A DNA stretch of 53,836 nucleotides from an uncultured Pelagibacteraceae bacterium (lineage in GTDB: Bacteria; Pseudomonadota; Alphaproteobacteria; Pelagibacterales; AG-422-B15). Below the pieces are notes generated by a model, which was given only the letters and a program-made list of their open reading frames with translations, was not told the origin of the DNA and did no database searches. Positions 1 to 11,232 of the stretch are shown here, one piece after another. The stretch lies in contig CABYGA010000005.1 of assembly GCA_902518415.1 (NCBI GenBank), forward strand, positions 1 to 53,836, in the 5' to 3' direction. The position numbers and the translations under genes are program-made. Within the stretch, counting starts at the first letter, position 1. Every line of letters starts with the position of its first letter.

Positions 1-2
1 CA

Positions 3-1061
3 CATATTGGATTATTGCATCGCGGTACTGAGAAATTAATTGAGCACAAAACTTATTTACAAGCCTTGCCATATTTTGACCGGCTGGATTACGTCGCGCC
101 GATGAACCAAGAACATGCTTTTGCATTAGCAATTGAAAAGTTGCTTGATGTTGAGGTTCCTGAAAGAGGACAATACATAAGAGTTTTATTTTCTGAAATT
201 GGTCGATTACTTAGTCATCTTTTAAATGTAACTACAACAGCCATGGATGTTGGAGCAATGACTCCAATTACTTGGGGTTTTGACGAAAGAGAAAAGCTAC
301 TTGATTTTTATGAAGAAGTTTCTGGATCAAGATTTCACGCTGCATATTTTAGAGCGGGTGGAGTTCATCAGGATCTACCAGATGGCTTAACTAATAAGAT
401 TTTTGATTTTTGCAATAATTTCCCAAAAGCACTTGATGATATCGAAAGCTTGTTGACTGAAAATCGAATATTTAAACAAAGAAACGTGAATATAGGAAAA
501 GTATCCAAAGAAGATGCTGTTGACAGGGGGTTTAGTGGATTTGTTTTAAGAGCCTGCGGCATTCCATGGGATTTAAGAAAATCTCAACCATATGATTGCT
601 ACGACAAACTTGATTTCAAAATACCAGTTGGATCAAACGGTGATTGTTATGATCGTTATCTATGTCAAATTGACGAGATGAGAGAGAGTATTAAGATTAT
701 GCTCCAGTGTCTTGATAAAATGCCTACGGGCGAAGTTATAAATCGAGACTCTAAAATTGCAGCTCCAAAAAGAATGGATATGAAGAATTCAATGGAATCT
801 ATTATTCATCATTTTAAATTTTTTACAGAAGGTTTTCATGTCCCAGAAGGTGAAATATATACTGCTGTTGAGGCCCCTAAGGGTGAATTTGGGGTTTATC
901 TAATAGCTGATGGAACCAGCCGGCCTTATAGATGCAAAATTAGGGCTCCTGGGTTTGCACATCTTCAAGCTTTTGATCTGTTATCAAAAGGACACTTGCT
1001 AGCTGACGTTCCAGCAATACTCGGCTCAATAGCTATTGTTTTTGGAGAGGTGGATAGATGA
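3..1061 (+). CDS. nuoD: NADH-quinone oxidoreductase subunit D (5' truncated by window)
   Basis: Frame is open to the window edge ([40 protein letters not shown]); C-terminal ...[18 protein letters not shown] typical of NuoD; followed by nuoE/F/G. Confidence 0.97.
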   Translation, partial: HIGLLHRGTEKLIEHKTYLQALPYFDRLDYVAPMNQEHAFALAIEKLLDVEVPERGQYIRVLFSEIGRLLSHLLNVTTTAMDVGAMTPITWGFDEREKLLDFYEEVSGSRFHAAYFRAGGVHQDLPDGLTNKIFDFCNNFPKALDDIESLLTENRIFKQRNVNIGKVSKEDAVDRGFSGFVLRACGIPWDLRKSQPYDCYDKLDFKIPVGSNGDCYDRYLCQIDEMRESIKIMLQCLDKMPTGEVINRDSKIAAPKRMDMKNSMESIIHHFKFFTEGFHVPEGEIYTAVEAPKGEFGVYLIADGTSRPYRCKIRAPGFAHLQAFDLLSKGHLLADVPAILGSIAIVFGEVDR

Positions 1062-1615
1062 GCAATCTTAATGACAATTTTTCTTTCAACGAAACAAATG
1101 AACGGGAAGCTGAAAAGATACTTGCTAAATATCCCACAGATAGAAAACAAAGTGCAATAATGCCATTATTAGATTTAGCCCAAAGACAAAATGATAATTG
1201 GTTGAGCAGAGATGTCGTAGAGTATGTGGCCAACTTTATAGAAATACCTTTTATCAAGGCCTGGGAAGTTGTTACTTTTTACTCAATGTATTACACAAAG
1301 TACAACGGCAAATATTTAGTCCAAGTATGTGGAACAACACCATGTTGGCTCAGAGGATCAGACCAAGTTGCTAAAGCATGTAAAGAAATGATTTCACCTG
1401 ATCAAAATACTTTATCAAAAGATGGTCTTTTTTCATGGATGCAGGTTGAGTGTTTGGGCGCATGCGTCAATGCTCCTTTAGTTCAAATTAATGATGATTA
1501 CTATGAAGATCTAACATACGACACAACGAAAAATATATTGCAGACATTGATGGACGGCAAAGAAATTAAAGTTGGATCACAAAATGGTCGAACGAGCTCA
1601 AAGGCGGTTTCATAA
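1058..1615 (+). CDS. nuoE: NADH-quinone oxidoreductase subunit E (2Fe-2S)
   Basis: [13 protein letters not shown]...[24 protein letters not shown] motif; position in nuo operon. Confidence 0.96.
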   Translation: MSNLNDNFSFNETNEREAEKILAKYPTDRKQSAIMPLLDLAQRQNDNWLSRDVVEYVANFIEIPFIKAWEVVTFYSMYYTKYNGKYLVQVCGTTPCWLRGSDQVAKACKEMISPDQNTLSKDGLFSWMQVECLGACVNAPLVQINDDYYEDLTYDTTKNILQTLMDGKEIKVGSQNGRTSSKAVS

Positions 1616-2883
1616 TGCTAAAAGAAAAGGATAAAATATTTACAAATCTTTTTGGAGATGAAACGTATAGTTTAAAGAGCGCGCAAAAAAGAGGTGACTG
1701 GAATAATACAAAATCATTTATCAAAAAAGGACGCGATTGGATCATTGATGAAATGAAAAAATCTGAGTTAAGAGGGCGCGGCGGCGCTGGCTTTCCAACG
1801 GGATTGAAATGGTCTTTCATGCCTAAAGACCCCGCTCTGAATAATTATCTTGTTGTTAATGCTGATGAGTCTGAACCAGGGACTTGTAAAGATCGTGACA
1901 TGATAAGAAATGAACCTCATAAGCTTATCGAGGGATGTCTGCTGGCTTCTTTCGCCATGAACGCACATACTTGTTATATTTATATAAGAGGTGAATATTT
2001 TAATGAAGCTGTTGTTCTTCAGAATGCAATTGATGAGGCTTATGAAGCAGGTTTAGTTGGGAAGAATGCTGCTAATTCTGGTTGGGATTTTGACATATAT
2101 ATTCACCGAGGAGCAGGTGCCTATATATGTGGAGAGGAGACGGCGCTTCTTGAAAGTCTTGAAGGTAAAAAGGGATTTCCTCGACTTAAGCCGCCATTCC
2201 CTGCGAATAAGGGCTTATACGGATCTCCAACAACTGTCAATAATGTTGAGACTATTGCTGTAGTCCCAACGATATTAAGAAGAGGAGGAGAATGGTTCTC
2301 TTCATTTGGTAGAGAGAAGAATACAGGGACAAAGGTTTTTTGTATCTCAGGACACGTCAACAACCCATGTAATATTGAAGAAGAAATGGGCATACCTCTT
2401 CGTGAATTGATAGAAAAACACGCAGGAGGAGTTATTGGGGGATGGGATAATTTAAAAGCGATCATACCTGGAGGATCTTCAGTTCCGCTAATACCAAAAA
2501 ATATATGTGATAGTGTTTTAATGGACTTTGACTCTCTTACAGAAGTTAAAAGTGGGTTAGGTACTGCAGCTGTTATTGTTATGGATAAAAGTACTGATCT
2601 GGTAAAGGCCATATCAAAATTATCTCATTTTTATAAACATGAAAGTTGCGGTCAGTGTACTCCATGTCGTGAAGGCACTGGGTGGTTGTGGAGAATGATG
2701 GAAAAAATTGGAGAAGGAAATGCAACTTCTACTGATATCGACAAATTACTTGATGTTACCAAACAAATTGAAGGACACACGATTTGTGCTCTTGGTGATG
2801 CAGCGGCATGGCCTATTCAAGGTTTGTTCAGGCACTTTAGAGAAGAAATAGAAGAAAGTTTAACTAAAATCCGAGCTGCATAA
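1615..2883 (+). CDS. nuoF: NADH-quinone oxidoreductase subunit F
   Basis: [64 protein letters not shown] motifs. Confidence 0.98.
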   Translation: MLKEKDKIFTNLFGDETYSLKSAQKRGDWNNTKSFIKKGRDWIIDEMKKSELRGRGGAGFPTGLKWSFMPKDPALNNYLVVNADESEPGTCKDRDMIRNEPHKLIEGCLLASFAMNAHTCYIYIRGEYFNEAVVLQNAIDEAYEAGLVGKNAANSGWDFDIYIHRGAGAYICGEETALLESLEGKKGFPRLKPPFPANKGLYGSPTTVNNVETIAVVPTILRRGGEWFSSFGREKNTGTKVFCISGHVNNPCNIEEEMGIPLRELIEKHAGGVIGGWDNLKAIIPGGSSVPLIPKNICDSVLMDFDSLTEVKSGLGTAAVIVMDKSTDLVKAISKLSHFYKHESCGQCTPCREGTGWLWRMMEKIGEGNATSTDIDKLLDVTKQIEGHTICALGDAAAWPIQGLFRHFREEIEESLTKIRAA

Positions 2884-5393
2884 TGGTTAAGGTCAAAATA
2901 AATGGTATAGAAAATGATGTTCAAGAGGGAGTAACAATCCTTCAGGCCTGTGAAGAAGCTGGCCTTGAAATACCTAGATTTTGTTATCATGATCGATTGT
3001 CTATAGCTGGCAATTGTCGGATGTGCCTTGTAGACGTTGAAGGTGCTCCAAAACCGGTTGCATCCTGTGCAATGCCAATAAATGAAGGCATGTCTATCCA
3101 TACAAATACCCAAACAGTTAAAAAAGCTCGAGAAGGAGTTATGGAGTTTCTTCTCATAAACCACCCACTTGACTGTCCGGTTTGTGATCAGGGAGGTGAA
3201 TGTGACTTACAAGATCAGACAGTTGCATTTGGACCTGAAAACTCAAGATTTAATGAAAATAAAAGATCAGTAGATGAAAAACACATGGGTCCTCTTATTA
3301 AAACATACATGACCCGTTGTATACATTGTACGAGATGTATTCGATTTGGGGATGAGGTTGCCGGTGTTAATCAATTGGGTGCGCTTAATAGGGGCGAGAA
3401 TATGGAGATAACGACTTACCTCGAACAAACACTCGACTCTGAATTATCTGCAAACATTGTGGACCTTTGTCCCGTAGGAGCGTTAACTTCTAAACCTTAT
3501 CAATTTGAAGCAAGGCCATGGGAGCTAAAAAAAACAGAGTCCATTGATGTAATGGATGCTGTAGGTTCAAATATAAGAGTAGATACGTATGGGTGGAAAG
3601 TTAAAAGGATCCTACCAGTTTTAAATGAAGATATTAATGAAGAATGGATCTCTGATAAGACTCGCTATGCTTGCGATGGACTATTAACACAACGCATTGA
3701 CACACCTTTAATTAAAAATAATGGAAAGTTTGTAGAAAGTGATTGGAATGAGTCACTTTCAAAAGTTACAGAACTATTAAAGTCAAATAATCCTGAAGAA
3801 ATTGTTTTTTTATTAGGTGACTTTATTGATTTAGAAACTGCATATTTAACAAAAAAATTAGCTGACACATTAAACATAAAGTCAGTTGAATGTCGGCAAG
3901 ACGGTTGCAAGATTCCCTTCAACCATAGGTCACAATTCTTATTCAACTCAAAGATTAATGGTTTAGATGAAACTGACTGCCTATTAGTAGTTGGTAGCAA
4001 TGTAAGAGAAGAGGCTCCAATTATAAATGCACGAATTAGAAAACAAGTAATATCAAGAGATTTGCCTGTAGCACTCATTGGAGAAAATTTTGACTTAACA
4101 TACAAATATGAGCACCTAGGAAATGATGTAAATATTTTAACTGATATTTTGTACGATAAAAATGAATTCTCTAAAAAACTTTTGGAAGCAAAAAAACCAA
4201 TGCTTATAGTAGGACAATCTTTGTTAAATAGGGATGATTCAATTCAAATTTATTCTCTACTCGAATCCTTCATTGAAAAATTTAATATGACAAACGACGA
4301 ATGGAACGGGTTTAACGTTCTACAATTAAGTGCCTCTAGAGCAGGATCATTAGAAGTTGGCTGTTACCAGAAAAACAAAAATTTAGACGACATCATAGAT
4401 GATGCGCACAACAACAAAGTTAGACTGGTTATGTCATTTGGTGCAGACGAAATAAATTACCAACATTTTGAAAATAGTAAGATTATTTACATGGGTACCC
4501 ATGGTGACAAAGGTGCAAATGCAGCTGATATCATCTTGCCTTCTGCTGCATATACGGAAAAAGATGGCATCTACATCAATACAGAAGGAAGAACTCAATT
4601 CGCCAATAAAGCTAGTTATCCCCCTGGAGATGCCAAGGAGGACTGGAAGATAATTAACCAAATTAGCAAAATTATGTCTTTAGACTGGCCTTTCATTGAT
4701 CAAGGAGATGTAAGATCTGCAATTTTTGATGATTATCCTCATCTTAATGAAAATTTTAATGATCAAACATGTGAATACATAAAACTTTTAGAAAATAAAT
4801 CAAAAGATGAAATTGAAATTACGCCTAAAGATACAAGAACTGCAAAAGAAAAAAAATCTGACACTTTTAATGAGAATATTAAAGATTTTGAAAATAACTC
4901 TGCTCATAAAATATATAATTTACCATGGAAAGATCTCAGTGATCGTCAAAGAGAGTATTTAAGAAAATATAATTATCCAGAAACTTGGTCAGAATTTACT
5001 GAACATTATGGGTTCAAGGTAGTTAATGACATTAAAAAGAAAAATAACGTAGTTCTGCTATACGAAGAACAATATGCAAAAAGTTTAGGTAAGGTTTGGG
5101 ATGATTTATCGTATAACCAAAAGAAATGGGCCTACACAAAGAGAAATAAAAACAACCTGATTGGTTTAGCAGATGATGCCAATTTTACTCCTGAAGGAAT
5201 TGTGGTCATAAACGATAACCAAGAGGCTTATTACGCAAAGCCAAAAGAAATTTATTTTGAAAATAAAAAATTAATTCCAAGTATAAATGACTTTTACGTT
5301 ACAGATACCATTTCACGTCACTCAAGTACGATGGCAGAATGTAGTAGGGCAAGAAAAGAAATGAGAAGCTCAATTAAAGAGAAAGCTTCCTAA
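2883..5393 (+). CDS. nuoG: NADH-quinone oxidoreductase subunit G, with unusual C-terminal insertion
   Basis: N-terminal 2Fe-2S/4Fe-4S motifs ([36 protein letters not shown]) and a NuoG-like end ([20 protein letters not shown]), separated by an atypical lysine-rich segment. Confidence 0.95.
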   Translation: MVKVKINGIENDVQEGVTILQACEEAGLEIPRFCYHDRLSIAGNCRMCLVDVEGAPKPVASCAMPINEGMSIHTNTQTVKKAREGVMEFLLINHPLDCPVCDQGGECDLQDQTVAFGPENSRFNENKRSVDEKHMGPLIKTYMTRCIHCTRCIRFGDEVAGVNQLGALNRGENMEITTYLEQTLDSELSANIVDLCPVGALTSKPYQFEARPWELKKTESIDVMDAVGSNIRVDTYGWKVKRILPVLNEDINEEWISDKTRYACDGLLTQRIDTPLIKNNGKFVESDWNESLSKVTELLKSNNPEEIVFLLGDFIDLETAYLTKKLADTLNIKSVECRQDGCKIPFNHRSQFLFNSKINGLDETDCLLVVGSNVREEAPIINARIRKQVISRDLPVALIGENFDLTYKYEHLGNDVNILTDILYDKNEFSKKLLEAKKPMLIVGQSLLNRDDSIQIYSLLESFIEKFNMTNDEWNGFNVLQLSASRAGSLEVGCYQKNKNLDDIIDDAHNNKVRLVMSFGADEINYQHFENSKIIYMGTHGDKGANAADIILPSAAYTEKDGIYINTEGRTQFANKASYPPGDAKEDWKIINQISKIMSLDWPFIDQGDVRSAIFDDYPHLNENFNDQTCEYIKLLENKSKDEIEITPKDTRTAKEKKSDTFNENIKDFENNSAHKIYNLPWKDLSDRQREYLRKYNYPETWSEFTEHYGFKVVNDIKKKNNVVLLYEEQYAKSLGKVWDDLSYNQKKWAYTKRNKNNLIGLADDANFTPEGIVVINDNQEAYYAKPKEIYFENKKLIPSINDFYVTDTISRHSSTMAECSRARKEMRSSIKEKAS

Positions 5394-5395
5394 AT

Positions 5396-6409
5396 ATGAA
5401 TGTATTACAGTCAAATTTTTTTGAATTAATAACAATAATCTTTTATTGTATTTTAATCTTTGTGCCACTTCTTGTGGGCGTCGTTTTAGCCTTATATGCT
5501 GATAGAAAAATATGGGCTGCTGTTCAAAAAAGAAGAGGACCTAATGTTGTTGGACCATTTGGATTATTTCAAGTGCCTGCAGATGGATTAAAATTTATAT
5601 TTAAAGAAATTATTCTCCCTGACAGTGCCGACAAAACTGTTTTTTTAATTGCTCCAATTATTACCCTAGCTTTATCCATTGCTGCGTGGGCTGTAATCCC
5701 TGTTCAAGCAGGGGTTGTATTAGCAAATATAAATGTTGGCATATTATATATTTTTGCAATTAGTTCTCTTGGAGTTTATGGAATACTGATGGCCGGCTGG
5801 GCTTCAAACAGCAAATACCCTTTTTTTGGTGCATTAAGATCCGCTGCCCAAATGGTATCTTATGAAGTATCAATAGGTTTTGTGATCGTAACAGTTTTAA
5901 TGTGCGTAGGCTCATTAAACTTGAGTGAAATCGTACTTGCTCAAAAAAATATTTGGTTTTTCATACCACTATTTCCGATGTTCATAGTCTTTTTCATTTC
6001 TGCGCTAGCTGAAACGAATAGGCCTCCATTTGATTTGCCTGAAGCTGAGTCAGAGCTAGTTGCAGGTTATCAAACTGAATATTCGGGAATGCCTTTTGTT
6101 CTATTTTTATTTGGTGAATATATAAATATTTTATTAATGTGTGCCATGACAACTATTCTCTTCTTAGGTGGATGGTTGCCTCCCATTGATGTATATCCAT
6201 TAAATGCTATACCTGGATTTGTGTGGTTCATTCTCAAAGTAACACTAGTTTTTTATATGTTTGCTATGGTTAAAGCGTTTGTCCCTCGATATCGATATGA
6301 TCAGCTAATGCGATTAGGTTGGAAAGTATTCCTTCCTTTATCATTACTTGCTGTAGTACTCACATCGTCAATATTATTCTTTTTTAAACTTGCTCCAGGT
6401 ATGTCATGA
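5396..6409 (+). CDS. nuoH: NADH-quinone oxidoreductase subunit H
   Basis: [65 protein letters not shown]. Confidence 0.98.
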   Translation: MNVLQSNFFELITIIFYCILIFVPLLVGVVLALYADRKIWAAVQKRRGPNVVGPFGLFQVPADGLKFIFKEIILPDSADKTVFLIAPIITLALSIAAWAVIPVQAGVVLANINVGILYIFAISSLGVYGILMAGWASNSKYPFFGALRSAAQMVSYEVSIGFVIVTVLMCVGSLNLSEIVLAQKNIWFFIPLFPMFIVFFISALAETNRPPFDLPEAESELVAGYQTEYSGMPFVLFLFGEYINILLMCAMTTILFLGGWLPPIDVYPLNAIPGFVWFILKVTLVFYMFAMVKAFVPRYRYDQLMRLGWKVFLPLSLLAVVLTSSILFFFKLAPGMS

Positions 6410-6891
6410 GATTTTTAAATTTTATAAAATCATTTCTATTAATTGATTTCATTAAAGCTTACTTACTAGCTCAGAAATATTTTTTTAAGAAGAAAGCAAC
6501 GATTAACTATCCCTTTGAAAAAGGAAAACTTAGTCCACGCTTTAGAGGCGAACATGCTCTTAGACGCTATCCAAGCGGAGAAGAAAGGTGCATTGGATGT
6601 AAGCTATGTGAGGCAGTATGTCCAGCTCAGGCAATTACAATTGAAACTGAGCCAAGAGATGATGGAACAAGAAGAACCACAAGATATGATATTGATATGG
6701 TTAAATGTATCTATTGTGGTTTATGTGAGGAGTCGTGTCCTGTTGATGCAATAGTTCAGGGGCCAAATTTTGAATTCACGACAGAAACTAGAAAAGAACT
6801 TTACTATACTAAAGATAAACTTTTAGAAAATGGTGATAGGTGGGAAACAGTAATCGCTGAAAATTTAGAAGCTGACGCTAAATACAGGTAA
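6406..6891 (+). CDS. nuoI: NADH-quinone oxidoreductase subunit I (2x 4Fe-4S)
   Basis: [20 protein letters not shown] and [25 protein letters not shown]. Confidence 0.98.
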   Translation: MRFLNFIKSFLLIDFIKAYLLAQKYFFKKKATINYPFEKGKLSPRFRGEHALRRYPSGEERCIGCKLCEAVCPAQAITIETEPRDDGTRRTTRYDIDMVKCIYCGLCEESCPVDAIVQGPNFEFTTETRKELYYTKDKLLENGDRWETVIAENLEADAKYR

Positions 6892-6896
6892 ATTTC

Positions 6897-7511
6897 ATGT
6901 CAATTTCACTACTTACCTTTTATCTTTTTTCCGCAATTCTCCTGCTCTCATCTTTAATGGTAATTTCAACAAAAAATCCTGTTCATTCTGTTTTATTTTT
7001 AATTTTAGCTTTTCTTAATGCTGCTGGAATATTTGTTATTCTTCATGCAGAATTTTTAGCCATGATATTAATCATTGTTTATGTTGGTGCTGTAGCTGTC
7101 TTATTTTTATTTGTCGTTATGATGCTTGATTTTAAAACATCTCTTGGAAAAGATAATATTCTACAATATATGCCAATAGGTCTCTTAATTGGATTAGTAT
7201 TTATTGCTGAACTTGTTATTGTATTAATCAACACGCGTTTAGATTTATCCAATATTCAAATATTATCTAACCCATTGGATAATTTCTCAGACCAATCTAA
7301 TACTGAAGCTATAGGATCAATTCTTTACACTAATTATGTTTTATATTTTCAGTTATCAGGAGTAATTTTACTAGTTGCCATGGTTGGATCAATTGTGTTG
7401 ACCTTAAGAGATAGAGAAGGCGTTAAACGTCAAATTGTATCAGAGCAAGTTGATAGAGAAGGAAAAATTGAACTTGTAGATGTTAAATCAGGTGAGGGTG
7501 TTGATATATAA
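6897..7511 (+). CDS. nuoJ: NADH-quinone oxidoreductase subunit J
   Basis: [52 protein letters not shown]. Confidence 0.96.
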   Translation: MSISLLTFYLFSAILLLSSLMVISTKNPVHSVLFLILAFLNAAGIFVILHAEFLAMILIIVYVGAVAVLFLFVVMMLDFKTSLGKDNILQYMPIGLLIGLVFIAELVIVLINTRLDLSNIQILSNPLDNFSDQSNTEAIGSILYTNYVLYFQLSGVILLVAMVGSIVLTLRDREGVKRQIVSEQVDREGKIELVDVKSGEGVDI

Positions 7512-7816
7512 TGATTGAACTTAATCAATTTCTAATTTTATCAGCTTTACTTTTCTCAATAGGTGTTATTGGCATATTCTTGAATCGAAAAAATGTAATT
7601 ATCATTTTAATGTCAATTGAGATTATTTTATTGGCAGTTAATATTAATTTAGTTTCATTTTCTTATTTTTTAAACGATCTAACAGGCCAGATATTCTCAT
7701 TGTTTGTATTAACGGTTGCTGCTGCAGAAGCCGCAATTGGATTGGCAATTTTGGTAATCTATAACCGGAATGCAGGTAGCATTGAGATTGAGAAAATAAA
7801 TACCTTAAAAGGATAA
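7511..7816 (+). CDS. nuoK: NADH-quinone oxidoreductase subunit K
   Basis: 101 aa, [32 protein letters not shown]...[16 protein letters not shown]. Confidence 0.97.
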   Translation: MIELNQFLILSALLFSIGVIGIFLNRKNVIIILMSIEIILLAVNINLVSFSYFLNDLTGQIFSLFVLTVAAAEAAIGLAILVIYNRNAGSIEIEKINTLKG

Positions 7817-7820
7817 TATT

Positions 7821-9743
7821 ATGATTCACAGCATTGTAATTTTACCCTTATTGGGGTTTCTCATTGCGTGCACATTATCTTTTTTTAAAAGAAATGCTTT
7901 TATAGATCGTTTAGCTGAGATTATTACGTGTACTTTTATTCTTTTAGCGGCCTTCTTTTCTTTTTATATTTTTATCGATAACATAGGAAACCCTAGTGTT
8001 GTTTCTTTAAAATTATTTACATGGATTGAGTCAGGCTCTTTTTCTGCCGATTGGTCTATTTATTTAGACTCTGTAACTAGTGTAATGTTAGTGGTTATCA
8101 CAAGTGTTTCTGCTTTGGTGCATGTTTATTCAATTGGATACATGTCACATGATGACAGTAAGCCTAGATTTATGGGTTATTTGTCATTGTTTACATTTGC
8201 TATGATCATGCTCGTTACAGCAGATAATTTTTTGCAATTATTTTTTGGATGGGAAGGTGTTGGTTTAGCTTCATATTTATTAATTGGCTTTTGGTACAAG
8301 AAACCCACAGCAAACGCAGCCGCCATAAAAGCCTTTATAGTCAACCGCGTTGGTGACTTTGGATTGGCACTTGGAATTTTTACAATTTTTATTGTCTTTG
8401 GAAGTATTGAGTATGAAAATGTTTTCAAAAGTGCGGCCAAATTTTCAGATACTCAATTTGCTTTTATTGGATATGAGATCCATGCGTTAACACTAATTTG
8501 TATCTTTTTATTTATAGGTGCGATGGGAAAATCAGCCCAACTTTTTTTACATACATGGCTGCCTGATGCTATGGAAGGCCCTACACCTGTTTCAGCATTA
8601 ATACATGCGGCGACTATGGTTACTGCTGGTGTTTTTCTAGTAGTAAGATGTTCACCGCTTTTTGATTTAGCACCAATTGCAATGGATTTTGTCGTAGTTA
8701 TTGGCGCAAGTACTGCATTTTTTGCAGCAACCATTGGCCTCGTTCAAAACGATATTAAAAGAGTAATTGCTTATTCAACATGCAGTCAGCTCGGTTACAT
8801 GTTTGTTGCTGCAGGTTTAGGCGCTTACGGGGTAGCAATGTTCCATTTGTTCACTCATGCATTTTTTAAGGCACTTCTTTTCCTTGGAGCAGGCTCAGTT
8901 ATTCATGCTGTACATGAAGAGCAGGACATTAGAAAAATGGGAGGGATAAGTAATTTTATACCAATCACTCAAGTCATGATGATTATTGGAACCATATCAT
9001 TAATGGGCTTTCCATTCACTTCTGGCTATTATTCAAAAGACGCTATTATTGAAACAGCATATCTATCAAATTCAAATTTTGCTGATTATGCTTACATTCT
9101 ACTTACTATTGGAGTTGTAATGACTTCGTTTTATTCATGGCGCTTAATGTTCCTTGTTTTCAATGGAAAAACTAGAATGGCTGAAGAGGATTATAGAAAA
9201 GTTCATGAGTCATCATCGATCATGCTTATACCTTTAATGATTCTAGCTATTGGAGCTCTCTTTTTTGGATTTATATTTAAAAGTTACTTTATAGGTTACA
9301 ACAGTGACGAATTCTGGAATGGATCCATTGTTCTACATCATGAAGATCATCATAATATCCCATTATTAATTTATTACCTTCCAGCAATTTTAGGGGTCGT
9401 TGGATTTTTAATTGCTTGGATGATGTATTTACGCAAGTCAAATATTGCTAAAAATATCGCTGAATTAAATAAGCCTTTATACAATTTTTTACTGAACAAA
9501 TGGTATTTTGATGAACTTTACAACATGGTTCTTGTTAAGCCAGCAATAGGAATTGGTAAATTGTTTTGGAAACTAATTGACGGTTATATTATTGATGGCT
9601 TTGGACCAAATGGCCTCGCTTCTTTAGTCAGCCGCATCTCATCAAGAACTAAGCAAATTCAATCTGGATTTATTTATCATTATGCATTTGCAATTCTGAT
9701 TGGCTTATCTTTGATTATAACACTTATAATTTTTAGGTTTTGA
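7821..9743 (+). CDS. nuoL: NADH-quinone oxidoreductase subunit L
   Basis: HVYSIGYMSHDDSKPRFMGYLSLFTFAMIMLVTADNFLQLFFGWEGVGLASYLLIGFW; long antiporter-like protein. Confidence 0.97.
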   Translation: MIHSIVILPLLGFLIACTLSFFKRNAFIDRLAEIITCTFILLAAFFSFYIFIDNIGNPSVVSLKLFTWIESGSFSADWSIYLDSVTSVMLVVITSVSALVHVYSIGYMSHDDSKPRFMGYLSLFTFAMIMLVTADNFLQLFFGWEGVGLASYLLIGFWYKKPTANAAAIKAFIVNRVGDFGLALGIFTIFIVFGSIEYENVFKSAAKFSDTQFAFIGYEIHALTLICIFLFIGAMGKSAQLFLHTWLPDAMEGPTPVSALIHAATMVTAGVFLVVRCSPLFDLAPIAMDFVVVIGASTAFFAATIGLVQNDIKRVIAYSTCSQLGYMFVAAGLGAYGVAMFHLFTHAFFKALLFLGAGSVIHAVHEEQDIRKMGGISNFIPITQVMMIIGTISLMGFPFTSGYYSKDAIIETAYLSNSNFADYAYILLTIGVVMTSFYSWRLMFLVFNGKTRMAEEDYRKVHESSSIMLIPLMILAIGALFFGFIFKSYFIGYNSDEFWNGSIVLHHEDHHNIPLLIYYLPAILGVVGFLIAWMMYLRKSNIAKNIAELNKPLYNFLLNKWYFDELYNMVLVKPAIGIGKLFWKLIDGYIIDGFGPNGLASLVSRISSRTKQIQSGFIYHYAFAILIGLSLIITLIIFRF

Positions 9744-9746
9744 TTA

Positions 9747-11228
9747 ATGAATGAATTGCCAATCTTAAGTATTTTAATTTTACTTCCACTAGTTGGGATA
9801 TTTTTTATGACTTTGATCAGAAATAATAATGATCAAAGTTCAAATAATCTTAAACATACAGCCTTATGGATATCTTTTTTAAATTTTTTAATTTCTCTAT
9901 ACTTGTTATTTTCATTTAATCAGCAAGATGCAGATTTTCAGTTTGAGGAACGATATTTTTGGATTGAATATGGAATATCTTACCATTTAGGCGTTGATGG
10001 AATTTCAATCCTATTCATTGTCCTCACAACAATGCTTGTTCCAATTTGTATCTTGGCTAGTTATGACAGTATTAAATTTTCTGTAAAAGAATATTTAATT
10101 GCGTTTTTAGCTCTTGAAACATTCATGATAGGCGTCTTTTGTTCCCTTGATCTTGTTTTATTCTATTTATTCTTTGAAGGTGGTTTGATACCCATGTTTC
10201 TTATTATTGGCATTTGGGGAGGAGAAAGAAGAGTTTACTCAACATTCAAATTTTTCTTATACACACTTGCTGGTTCAGTTTTTATGTTACTAGCTATCAT
10301 ATATATATTTATTACAGCCGGTACTACAGACGTATCATACTTATTGGATTATAATTTTACACGCAATGAGCAGATTGTATTGTGGCTTGCCTTTTTTGCG
10401 TCATTTATGGTTAAAATCCCGATGTGGCCATTTCATACTTGGCTGCCTGATGCCCACGTTGAAGCTCCTACAGCTGGCTCAGTAATATTAGCTGGAGTTT
10501 TACTAAAAATGGCAGGATATGGTTTTATTCGTTTCTCAATTGGTTTTTTCCCTGAAGCTTCAGAGCTTTTTGCTCCACTCATCTTTACACTCAGTATTGT
10601 AGCTATAATCGTTACTTCGTTGATAGCACTAGTTCAGGAGGATATGAAAAAGTTAATTGCTTATTCCTCTGTTGCGCATATGGGATTTGTAACTTTAGGA
10701 ATTTTTACGTTTACTGTTCAAGGAATTGAAGGAAGCATCATTCAAATGATAAGTCACGGTATTGTTTCCGCTGCATTATTTTTATGTGTTGGTGTGGTTT
10801 ATGATCGATTGCATACAAGGGAGATTTCCAGGTATGGTGGATTGGTAAGTAAAATGCCAATGTATGCATTTACATTTATGATTTTCATTTTGGCTAGTCT
10901 TGGTTTACCAGGAACAAGCGGTTTCGTTGGAGAATTTTTAGTATTAATCTCAATATTTAGTATAAATACTTATTTTGCTGTATTTGCTACCACTGGCGTT
11001 GTATTAGCAGCAACATATTCTCTATGGCTCTATCGTAGAATGATTTTCGGTGCCTTGATTAAAGATGATTTGTCAGAGATGTTAGATTTAACTCGAAGAG
11101 AAATAATTATATTCGTTCCACTTATCACTTTAACAATATTTATTGGTATATATCCAAAACCAGTAATAGATATTATAGAGCCATCTGCAAAAAAAATTGT
11201 GAATCAAGTAAACGGTAAATTAAATTAA
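9747..11228 (+). CDS. nuoM: NADH-quinone oxidoreductase subunit M
   Basis: YHLGVDGISILFIVLTTMLVPICILAS; WPFHTWLPDAHVEAPTAGSVILAGVLLKMAGYG. Confidence 0.97.
   Translation: MNELPILSILILLPLVGIFFMTLIRNNNDQSSNNLKHTALWISFLNFLISLYLLFSFNQQDADFQFEERYFWIEYGISYHLGVDGISILFIVLTTMLVPICILASYDSIKFSVKEYLIAFLALETFMIGVFCSLDLVLFYLFFEGGLIPMFLIIGIWGGERRVYSTFKFFLYTLAGSVFMLLAIIYIFITAGTTDVSYLLDYNFTRNEQIVLWLAFFASFMVKIPMWPFHTWLPDAHVEAPTAGSVILAGVLLKMAGYGFIRFSIGFFPEASELFAPLIFTLSIVAIIVTSLIALVQEDMKKLIAYSSVAHMGFVTLGIFTFTVQGIEGSIIQMISHGIVSAALFLCVGVVYDRLHTREISRYGGLVSKMPMYAFTFMIFILASLGLPGTSGFVGEFLVLISIFSINTYFAVFATTGVVLAATYSLWLYRRMIFGALIKDDLSEMLDLTRREIIIFVPLITLTIFIGIYPKPVIDIIEPSAKKIVNQVNGKLN
9810..9839 (+). repeat. Perfect 10-bp inverted repeat inside 5' region of nuoM
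   Basis: ACTTTGATCA-gaaataataa-TGATCAAAGT. Confidence 0.8.
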
Positions 11229-11232
11229 TTTA

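Noticed and set aside
965-1257. Two minus-strand ORFs (61 and 74 aa) across nuoD/nuoE junction
   Set aside because: Both antisense to conserved nuo genes; no supporting signal.
2121-2612. 163-aa minus-strand ORF antisense to nuoF
   Set aside because: Overlaps fully conserved nuoF; low-complexity shadow ORF with no recognisable domain.
3665-4105. 146-aa minus-strand ORF antisense to nuoG
   Set aside because: Shadow of a well-supported CDS, no family resemblance.
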